64,000 nucleotides of DNA, taken from NCBI GenBank assembly GCA_012955965.1, contig JABBZI010000010.1, positions 62,001 through 126,000 of the forward strand. Direction: 5' to 3'. This document shows positions 54,057-61,332 of this stretch, in pieces (position 1 is the first letter of the stretch; every line of letters starts with the position of its first letter). Position numbers and translations under genes: made by a program. The stretch comes from Clostridioides difficile. GTDB lineage: Bacteria; Bacillota; Clostridia; Peptostreptococcales; Peptostreptococcaceae. The notes beneath the pieces were generated by a model, which was not told where the DNA came from, ran no database searches, and was given only the letters and a program-made list of their open reading frames with translations.

Positions 54057-56684
54057 ATGGAAACTAAGTATGTTTATAGTTTTGGTGAAGGAAGCAAAGA
54101 CATGAAATCTTTACTAGGAGGTAAAGGTGCCAATTTAGCAGAAATGACTAAGATAGGCTTACCTGTCCCTCCTGGATTCACTATAACAACAGAAGCATGT
54201 AATGACTATTATGTTAATAATGAAAGTATAAGAGCAGAGATAATAAAAGAAATAGAAAATCATTTAGCCACTTTAGAAAAAGACTTAAATAAAACATTAG
54301 GATGCAATAAGAATCCATTATTAGTATCAGTTCGTTCTGGTGCAGTATTCTCTATGCCAGGAATGATGGATACAATTCTTAACTTAGGTCTTAATGACAA
54401 TAGTGTTGTTGGTCTAGCAGAAGCTACACAAAACGAAAGATTTGCATATGATAGTTACAGAAGATTCATACAAATGTTTTCTGATGTTGCTATGGAAGTT
54501 CCAAAATATAAATTTGAGAATGTATTAGATAGAGTAAAAGAAGCAAAAGGATATACAGTTGATACAGAGCTTACAACTGATGATTTAAAAGAAATAGTAA
54601 AAGAGTTTAAAGCAATATATAAAAAAGAAATTAAAAGTGATTTCCCACAAGACCCAAAAGAGCAATTAATGCTTGCTATAGAGGCTGTATTTAGATCATG
54701 GAATAACCCTCGTGCAATCGTATACCGTAAATTGAATGATATAGCTCATAATTTAGGAACAGCAGTAAACATTCAATCAATGGTATTTGGTAATATGGGA
54801 GAAACTAGTGGTACAGGTGTTGCATTTACTAGAAACCCAGCTACAGGAGAAAATAAATTATTTGGTGAATTCTTAATGAATGCACAAGGTGAAGACGTTG
54901 TTGCAGGTATAAGAACTCCTCAAAACATATCAACTCTTGCTGATGTAATGCCAGCTGTATTTGATGAATTCGTAAAAATTACTCATATACTTGAAGGTCA
55001 CTATAAAGATATGCAAGATATAGAGTTTACTATAGAAAATGAAAGATTATATATATTACAAACTAGAAATGGTAAGAGAACAGCAGCAGCAGCAATAGCT
55101 GTAGCAGTTGATTTAGTTGAAGACGGAATAATAGACGAAAAAGAAGCTATAATGAGAATCGAACCTAATCAATTAGACCAATTATTACATCCAAAATTTG
55201 AAGATAAGGCATTAAGAGAAGCTAAAGTTATAGCAAAAGGTTTACCAGCATCACCAGGTGCAGCAAGTGGTAAAGTTTATTTCAATGCTGATGATGTAGT
55301 AAAAGCAAATGAAAAAGGAGAAAAAGTAGTTTTAGTTAGACTAGAGACATCTCCAGAAGATATAGAAGGTATGGTTAAAGCTGAAGGAATACTTACAGCT
55401 AGAGGTGGAATGACATCACATGCAGCAGTTGTTGCTAGAGGTATGGGTAAATGTTGTGTTGCTGGATGTGGAGAGATAAAGGTTGATGAGTTTAACAAAG
55501 AAGTAAGAGCACTTGATGATGTAGTTATAAAAGAAGGAGAATATATTTCTATAGATGGTTCTACAGGAAATGTTTACTTAGGAGATGTTAAGAAAACAGA
55601 AGTAGCTTTAACTGGAAACTTTGAGAAATTAATGAACTGGGTAGACAAACACAAGTGTATGATGGTTAGAACTAATGCAGATAATCCTAGAGATGCTCGT
55701 GCAGCTATAGAGTTTGGTGCTGAAGGTATAGGTCTATGTAGAACTGAGCATATGTTCTTTGATGAAGATAGATTACCAGCAGTTAGAGAAATGATATTAT
55801 CTAATACAGTAGAGCAAAGAGAAAAAGCACTTGAAAAAATATTACCAATGCAAAGAGAAGATTTTGTAGAGTTATTTAAGGTTATGGATGGAAAACCAGT
55901 TAATATAAGATTACTAGACCCACCACTACATGAATTCTTACCTCATGATGATGAGACTATAGAGGAACTTGCAAAATCTATGGAAATAAAAGTAAGTGAT
56001 ATCAAGAAAAGAATAGTTGATTTAGATGAATTTAACCCAATGCTTGGACACAGAGGATGTAGACTTGCAATAACTTATCCTGAAATATGTGTAATGCAAT
56101 CTAAAGCTATAATACAAGGTGCTATAGAAGCAATAAGAGCAGGTGTTAAAGTTTCTCCAGAAATAATGGTTCCATTAATTGGAGAAGTAAATGAGTTAAA
56201 GATAATAAGAAAAATGATAGTAGACACTGTTGATGCTATAATAAAAGAAGAAGGTGTAGAAGTTCCTTATACTGTAGGTACTATGATAGAAATACCTAGA
56301 GCTTGTTTAACTGCTGATGAAATAGCACAAGAGGCAGACTTCTTCAGCTTTGGTACTAATGACTTAACTCAAATGGCATTTGGATATTCAAGAGATGATG
56401 CTGGTAAATTCTTAGGTCAATATGTAGATGAAGAAATCTTAGAAAAAGACCCATTCCAAGTACTAGACCAAAATGGTGTTGGTAAATTAGTTAAGATGGG
56501 AGCTAAGTTAGGTAGAGAAGTTAAACCAGAATTAAAACTAGGAATATGTGGAGAGCATGGTGGAGAACCATCTTCAGTAGAGTTCTGTTATAATGTAGGA
56601 CTTAACTATGTATCTTGTTCACCATTTAGAGTGCCAATTGCTAGACTTGCAGCAGCTCAGGCATCTATAAAAAATCCTAGATAA
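54057..56684 (+). CDS. ppdK: Pyruvate,phosphate dikinase
   Basis: 875 residues, full length. It interconverts pyruvate, ATP and Pi with PEP, AMP and PPi. The ATP-grasp domain (about 1-340) is followed by the phosphohistidine domain with the catalytic His and regulatory Thr in GGMTSHAAVVARGMGKCC (about 448-465) and the PEP/pyruvate TIM barrel (EGIGLCRTEHMFF, MLGHRGCRL, FSFGTNDLTQMAFGYSRDD). ATG 54057 follows GGGGGAT; ATG 54042 lacks a site. Its placement with ccpN and the regulatory kinase links it to gluconeogenic control. Confidence 0.97.
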   Translation: METKYVYSFGEGSKDMKSLLGGKGANLAEMTKIGLPVPPGFTITTEACNDYYVNNESIRAEIIKEIENHLATLEKDLNKTLGCNKNPLLVSVRSGAVFSMPGMMDTILNLGLNDNSVVGLAEATQNERFAYDSYRRFIQMFSDVAMEVPKYKFENVLDRVKEAKGYTVDTELTTDDLKEIVKEFKAIYKKEIKSDFPQDPKEQLMLAIEAVFRSWNNPRAIVYRKLNDIAHNLGTAVNIQSMVFGNMGETSGTGVAFTRNPATGENKLFGEFLMNAQGEDVVAGIRTPQNISTLADVMPAVFDEFVKITHILEGHYKDMQDIEFTIENERLYILQTRNGKRTAAAAIAVAVDLVEDGIIDEKEAIMRIEPNQLDQLLHPKFEDKALREAKVIAKGLPASPGAASGKVYFNADDVVKANEKGEKVVLVRLETSPEDIEGMVKAEGILTARGGMTSHAAVVARGMGKCCVAGCGEIKVDEFNKEVRALDDVVIKEGEYISIDGSTGNVYLGDVKKTEVALTGNFEKLMNWVDKHKCMMVRTNADNPRDARAAIEFGAEGIGLCRTEHMFFDEDRLPAVREMILSNTVEQREKALEKILPMQREDFVELFKVMDGKPVNIRLLDPPLHEFLPHDDETIEELAKSMEIKVSDIKKRIVDLDEFNPMLGHRGCRLAITYPEICVMQSKAIIQGAIEAIRAGVKVSPEIMVPLIGEVNELKIIRKMIVDTVDAIIKEEGVEVPYTVGTMIEIPRACLTADEIAQEADFFSFGTNDLTQMAFGYSRDDAGKFLGQYVDEEILEKDPFQVLDQNGVGKLVKMGAKLGREVKPELKLGICGEHGGEPSSVEFCYNVGLNYVSCSPFRVPIARLAAAQASIKNPR

Positions 56685-56717
56685 TAGTATACTTTAAAAT
56701 TATATAATTAAAATAAT

Positions 56718-56778
56718 ATCCCCTATATATTCAATGTATCAAATAAATTATTTGTAAGTTGAATATAGGGGATTTTTA
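56718..56778 (+). terminator. Terminator after ppdK
   Basis: ATCCCCTATA(TA)TTCAA and TTGAATATAGGGGAT form a stem of about 15 bp with a 2-base bulge and a loop of about 24 bases, followed by TTTTATT. Confidence 0.85.
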
Positions 56779-56894
56779 TTATAAAAATATAACTTATATA
56801 ACTTAAGGTGAAACGTATTTAATTGTATTGCATATATTATTGTAGAGAGAAATTTTAACTAACAATTAAATTGAGTTTACTGGAGGGGATAAAG

Positions 56895-57140
56895 TTGACA
56901 AAGTGTCCTAAATGTGGAAAAGAAGTATCATCACGTCCAGGTAGCATATGCCCACGATGTGGATTTAAAGTAGCAGAGGAAAGTCTGAAAATGAGATGCC
57001 CAGAACCAAGTTGTAGGGCTTTGGTATCTAGGAGATTAGATTATTGTCCTAAATGTGGATGTAAACTGAAAGGATATAATATTTCTGAATTTGTTAACAT
57101 GGTAAGATGTAAAATAGATGAGACATTTGATAAAAGATAA
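56895..57140 (+). CDS. Small zinc-ribbon protein
   Basis: 81 residues with two four-cysteine clusters: CPKC ... CPRC (about 4-22) and CPEPSC ... CPKC (about 33-54). Each looks like a zinc ribbon. There is no catalytic or membrane part. TTG 56895 is preceded by GGAGGGG, better than TTG 56871. Its function is unknown; such proteins may bind nucleic acid or other proteins. It stands between ppdK and a convergent ROK regulator. Confidence 0.8.
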   Translation: MTKCPKCGKEVSSRPGSICPRCGFKVAEESLKMRCPEPSCRALVSRRLDYCPKCGCKLKGYNISEFVNMVRCKIDETFDKR

Positions 57141-57162
57141 TTAAATTCAGAGTTAAACTTTT

Positions 57163-57185
57163 GAGCCATCCAAATTGGATGGCTC
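57163..57185. terminator. Palindrome between convergent genes
   Basis: GAGCCATCCAA / TTGGATGGCTC is an 11-bp perfect inverted repeat around one central base. It lies between the zinc-ribbon and ROK genes. T-runs are weak on both sides, so it may be a terminator or an operator. Confidence 0.55.
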
Positions 57186-57206
57186 TATAAAATTATGAGC
57201 TTTTGA

Positions 57207-58505
57207 TTACTCTTCATTTCCTTTAATAGTGCCTTCATAAAATGCGGGATTTTCAAAAAATCTTTGTGTTAAAACCTGATATCCACCAGCTTTTTGGAGT
57301 TCTCTTAATGGTCGTGTATCATAATATATTACAGATGCAGTTTCTTCTGGAAAGAATCGAGCTTTTTTTCGTTCTTCTTTTAATTTAATCTTAAAATATT
57401 CTCCTGAATAGGAATACTGTCCAAGTAAGACTACAATTTCTGGGTCAAAATTGATTGCTACATTTTTCAGCATTAATGAGAACATTTCTGCCAGATAAGC
57501 AACCTCTATCTTTGCCAGTTCATCTCCATTATCTGCCTCTTCAAACACATGTCGAAGTAAATCTTTGGATTCTATCCACTTATTTATAGAGGAGTCTAAA
57601 AGTTTTATTGGATTTTTCTTTAATCTATATCGAATTCTTTCAGCACTAACCATACGCTCAAAACATCCCTTACTTCCACAGGAACAAATCTCTTCATCAC
57701 TGTAATCAACAGTCATGTGTCCAATCTCACCGATAAGGGCATTTCTGCCAGTAAGTACAACATTATCAATGTAGCATGAAGAAATCCCTGCTTCTGCATA
57801 CATGACGACTGTTCTTTTATTGCGAAATTCTTCCTCAAGAAGAAGCGCATTTCCAGCCATTCTAACTAGATTCTCTACTATAATTTCCTGTTTTGTATAC
57901 AATCTTTCAAGCCATTCTTTTATATTGATATTTCTTCCCCAATGTGGAGCCATCATAAAAAATCTGACAATACCACATCTTTGGTCTACAAATCCAGCAA
58001 TTGCAAAACTTATACCATATAATTCATCATGAGATACTTTTGCACTTACTAGAGTATTTTCAATATGAACTGCTAATTCTTTCTGAAATGTATCCAATGT
58101 GTTTTTGTAAGTGGCAGGAATTTCTATTTCAAAGACACATTCATTTTTCATAGTTAAAACTGTAAAATGGATGTAGCTCTCTTCAAGAGATATACATAAT
58201 ATTCTTTTATTACAAGAAAACGAATATAATTCGGGGCGTTTTCCACCAATATTTGTGGAATTTCCTTTACCTGCTGAAATCAAAAGTCCTATATTTTCAA
58301 AACTCTGAATAGCTTTTTTTACTGTAGGACGACTAATTTTGGTAGCTTCACTAATATCATTGACTGATACCTCTGTTGTATTTCTGATGATATCAAGTAT
58401 TCGTTTCCGATTTAAATATTTTAAGTCTGATGGCATGGATGCATTTTTCGGATGTTTCTCTCTAGTTTGCATATAGACAATATTTCCTTTCTTATTATAT
58501 TTCAT
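57207..58505 (-). CDS. ROK-family transcriptional repressor (NagC/XylR-like)
   Basis: Up to 432 residues. The N-terminal helix-turn-helix (about 25-85; RILDIIRNTTEVSVNDISEATKISRPTVKKAIQSFE) is followed by the ROK sugar-kinase-like domain (about 105-400) with GEIGHMTVDYSDEEICSCGSKGCFERMV, including the zinc Cys/His set. This N-terminal part separates it from kinases. ATG 58505 has no ribosome binding site; an internal ATG at 58472 has AAAGGA upstream and is a good alternative. It is divergent from the proline-racemase-type gene. Arginine CGT/CGA codons are more common than in backbone genes. Confidence 0.88.
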   Translation of the reverse strand: MKYNKKGNIVYMQTREKHPKNASMPSDLKYLNRKRILDIIRNTTEVSVNDISEATKISRPTVKKAIQSFENIGLLISAGKGNSTNIGGKRPELYSFSCNKRILCISLEESYIHFTVLTMKNECVFEIEIPATYKNTLDTFQKELAVHIENTLVSAKVSHDELYGISFAIAGFVDQRCGIVRFFMMAPHWGRNINIKEWLERLYTKQEIIVENLVRMAGNALLLEEEFRNKRTVVMYAEAGISSCYIDNVVLTGRNALIGEIGHMTVDYSDEEICSCGSKGCFERMVSAERIRYRLKKNPIKLLDSSINKWIESKDLLRHVFEEADNGDELAKIEVAYLAEMFSLMLKNVAINFDPEIVVLLGQYSYSGEYFKIKLKEERKKARFFPEETASVIYYDTRPLRELQKAGGYQVLTQRFFENPAFYEGTIKGNEE

Positions 58506-58568
58506 TGGTCGTTGCTTTTGTTTAAATATACGATATCATATTTTCTTAATCTTTTCCAGTTCTCTGAG

Positions 58569-58604
58569 TTGACAATTTAAAAATAAAGTTATAAAATAAA
58601 GTTA
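58569..58604 (+). promoter_or_regulatory. Promoter of the proline-racemase-type gene with a direct repeat
   Basis: Perfect TTGACA (58569-58574), a 17-base spacer and TAAAAT (58592-58597). AAATAAAGTTA occurs twice (58581-58591 and 58594-58604, 13 bp apart) over the -10 region and is a candidate operator for the divergent ROK regulator. Confidence 0.6.
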
Positions 58605-58641
58605 CATAACTATATTACATAATATTAAGGGGGTTTCCAAA

Positions 58642-59673
58642 ATGGAACTAAAACCAAATGTAAATCTTAGTATTTACGAAAAATGCTTTACTGCTGTTGA
58701 TACACATACAGTTGGAGAATTTACACGTGTTGTACTATCTGGATTTCCAAAATTACCAGGAAATACAATGATTGAAAAGAAAAAATATTTGGAAGAGAAT
58801 TGTGACCAGTATCGTAAGGCATTAATGTTTGAGCCTCGTGGACACCATGATATGTTTGGCTCTATTGTTACTGAGCCAATTCATTCAGAAGCGGATTATG
58901 GAGTTATCTATATGGATACTGGTGGATATCTGAATATGTGTGGGCATGGAACTATTGGAACTGTTACTGCAATTATAGAAGCTAGACTTGTAGAAGCAAA
59001 AGAACCATATACAGAAGTCGTTTTAGATGCACCTGCTGGTTTAATACGTACAAAAGCAGAAGTAAAAGATGGTAAAGTTGTAAATGTAACACTAACAAAC
59101 GTACCTGCATTTTTGTATAAGGAAAATTTAACAACTATTATTGATGGAAAAGAGATTACATATGATATTTCATTTGGAGGAAGTTTCTTTGCATTGTGTG
59201 ATGTTACACAATTTGGTATGGATGTAACACCTGAAAATATTCCTTTTTTAACTGATTTCGGTATGAAATTAATTGAGCATGCCAACAAAGAAAATGAAAT
59301 CCAACATCCTGAATGTGATATTACTTCTGTTGACCTTGCTGAATTGTATTGTCCTACTTCAACATCTGGATGTGACATGAGAAATGTTGTAATCTTTGGG
59401 GACTATATGGCAGACCGTTCCCCATGTGGAACTGGAACTAGTGCTAAACTTGCTACTCTTTATAAAAGAGGTAAAATTGGGGTTGGAGAGCCTTTTGTGT
59501 ATGAAAGCTTTATTGGTACTACATTTACAGGTGTAATCAAGGAAGAAGCGAAGGTAGGAGATTATTCTGCAGTAATACCTAAAATTACAGGAAGTGCTTA
59601 TGTGACAGGAGTATCTACTTATATTATTGATAATGATGACCCTTTAAAATATGGATTCCAGGTCTCAAAATAA
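58642..59673 (+). CDS. Proline racemase / 4-hydroxyproline epimerase family protein
   Basis: 343 residues, normal for the family. Both catalytic cysteines are present: NMCGHGTIG (about 97-105) and DRSPCGTGTSAKLATLYKRG (about 256-275), so it should racemise or epimerise rather than dehydrate. The start has EKCFTAVDTHTVGEFTRVV and GFPKLPGNTMIEKK, the substrate-pocket segments. Whether proline, 4-hydroxyproline or another imino acid is used cannot be fixed. No reductase genes are adjacent. It is not the prd operon. ATG after AAGGGGG. Confidence 0.87.
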   Translation: MELKPNVNLSIYEKCFTAVDTHTVGEFTRVVLSGFPKLPGNTMIEKKKYLEENCDQYRKALMFEPRGHHDMFGSIVTEPIHSEADYGVIYMDTGGYLNMCGHGTIGTVTAIIEARLVEAKEPYTEVVLDAPAGLIRTKAEVKDGKVVNVTLTNVPAFLYKENLTTIIDGKEITYDISFGGSFFALCDVTQFGMDVTPENIPFLTDFGMKLIEHANKENEIQHPECDITSVDLAELYCPTSTSGCDMRNVVIFGDYMADRSPCGTGTSAKLATLYKRGKIGVGEPFVYESFIGTTFTGVIKEEAKVGDYSAVIPKITGSAYVTGVSTYIIDNDDPLKYGFQVSK

Positions 59674-59988
59674 GATTTATTCTTTTGGCTGTCAAGTATT
59701 CTATTAGAATAAAGACTTACATAGGTATAAGTTCTAGGTAAAATGATTATGCAAGATAAGACTTACAAGAGTTATAATGATTTAAGATGAGAATTATTTG
59801 ATATAAAATTGAAATCCTAGATATGGACAATCAAGTAGATTTGTATAAAATAAATTCATACATTATATATTAAAAAGACTGTAGATAAATTTGTTTCTAT
59901 ACAAATCTATCTACAGTCTTTTATTTAATAATAAATCAATTCTCTGTGTATTTTTATTAAATAATTTTGTGAAAGTTATTTAATATTT
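59674..59988. terminator. Intergenic region with a bidirectional terminator (59873-59925)
   Basis: AAAGACTGTAGATA(AA)TTTGT and ACAAATCTATCTACAGTCTTT form a stem of about 19 bp with a 6-base loop and A/T flanks, serving the + strand racemase-type gene and the - strand TolC-like gene. The upstream part holds two copies of AAGACTTACA (59712-59721 and 59758-59767) and no gene. Confidence 0.85.
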
Positions 59989-61311
59989 CTATTTACCAGC
60001 GTTATTTCCAGTACTAAGTATCCAAGGCTTTTCTATACCATTTTTTAATGAGTTATAGTTTACAATAAGCGTGTCATAGCTATTTTTAGCATCTTCATTA
60101 CTTACTACTTGTTTTTTATAATCAGTTAGAGTAATTAATCCTAAATCATATCTTAATTTAGTATTTTTTACTTGTTTTTCTGATAATTCAAGTTGCTTTT
60201 TAGTAATTTCAATTGTATCTTCTAAAGCAAGTAATTGAGCATAACTGTCAATTAAGCCTTTTTTTAGAGATTTTTTACTGTCTTCTAATGTTACCAGACC
60301 ATTTTCAGTATTGTATTTTTGTTGAAGATAATTTGCATATGTAGTAAGTCCAGCAGCATAAGTCTGTCTTTCAAGATTGTATACCTCAACCTCTTTTTCA
60401 TATCGCTCATAATCTTTTTTATACGTATCCATAAGAACCTTATATTCATCATCAGTTAAACTACCTTGTTCTGGCTTTGTAGGTGCAACTGGTCTCGTAA
60501 GATTAGGTCTATCTGGTAAATCTGCTTTATTTTCATCTTTATCATTAAAGCTTTCTTCAGTACGTTCCAAAATCAATTGGTCATACTTTAAGTATTCATT
60601 AACTTTACCTTCCATATATGAATCAACTGAACCACCAACTCTAAAAGATTCAAATCTATATTCCTTATCTAATTGATAGTTATCTAAATTTATATTAGTC
60701 AATAACTTAAAATAGTCTTGATTATTTTTTAACTCTTGAAGCTTAGCTTTTTGAGTATTTTGTAATGTTTGAAGTTCAAGTTCAGCTGACTCAGTTTCTA
60801 ATGATGTTACTAAACCTAATTCTTTTTTTAATTTCATATCTTTAATTTCTTTAGTTTTTATTTCAAGATTGTTTTTTATTTTATCCAATTCATTTTCTCT
60901 TGAGACTAAATCATTGTATTTATTAGTAATATCATTGGCTATTTGGTCTTCCATAAATCCCTTAGCTTGCTCACTTTGATTTTTAAGAAGCCCAATTTGG
61001 TCGTATGGAAATGCGTTATCACTTCCAGTAAAACTATCAAACTCATCTTGTACTTCTAATTTTTCTTTTAACATTTTTATTTCTTCTGATTTCATCTTTA
61101 ATTTTTCACTATTTTTAAGTGCTGCACTGACAGCATCTCTAGCAGTTAAAAGTTCCTTTTCAGATGTTCTTTTAGTTGAGTCATTCACAATAGAGTTATC
61201 AACCTTATTTATAGAAGAAGTATTATCATTTGCATAAACTGGCATTAGATTAGCTATTATTATACCAACACCACATCCGATTGCAACTATTTTACTAACT
61301 TTCTTATTCAA
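59989..61311 (-). CDS. TolC-like coiled-coil exported protein
   Basis: 440 residues. An N-terminal signal peptide (about 1-28; VSKIVAIGCGVGIIIANLMPVYA) is followed by two long helical repeats of the TolC/outer-membrane efflux type (SAALKNSEKLKMKSEEIKML and LEDTIEITKKQLELSEKQVKNTKLRYDLGLITLTDYKKQV). Between them lies a proline-rich insert (about 260-290) with DLPDRPNLTRPVAPTKPEQG. The TTG at 61311 is 9 bases after GGAGG; GTG 61320 overlaps it. The organism probably has no outer membrane, so a tunnel role is unclear; it may bridge the RND pump to the wall. It begins 21 bases after the pump gene. Confidence 0.75.
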   Translation of the reverse strand: MNKKVSKIVAIGCGVGIIIANLMPVYANDNTSSINKVDNSIVNDSTKRTSEKELLTARDAVSAALKNSEKLKMKSEEIKMLKEKLEVQDEFDSFTGSDNAFPYDQIGLLKNQSEQAKGFMEDQIANDITNKYNDLVSRENELDKIKNNLEIKTKEIKDMKLKKELGLVTSLETESAELELQTLQNTQKAKLQELKNNQDYFKLLTNINLDNYQLDKEYRFESFRVGGSVDSYMEGKVNEYLKYDQLILERTEESFNDKDENKADLPDRPNLTRPVAPTKPEQGSLTDDEYKVLMDTYKKDYERYEKEVEVYNLERQTYAAGLTTYANYLQQKYNTENGLVTLEDSKKSLKKGLIDSYAQLLALEDTIEITKKQLELSEKQVKNTKLRYDLGLITLTDYKKQVVSNEDAKNSYDTLIVNYNSLKNGIEKPWILSTGNNAGK

Positions 61312-61332
61312 TACAATCACCCTCCATTCTAT

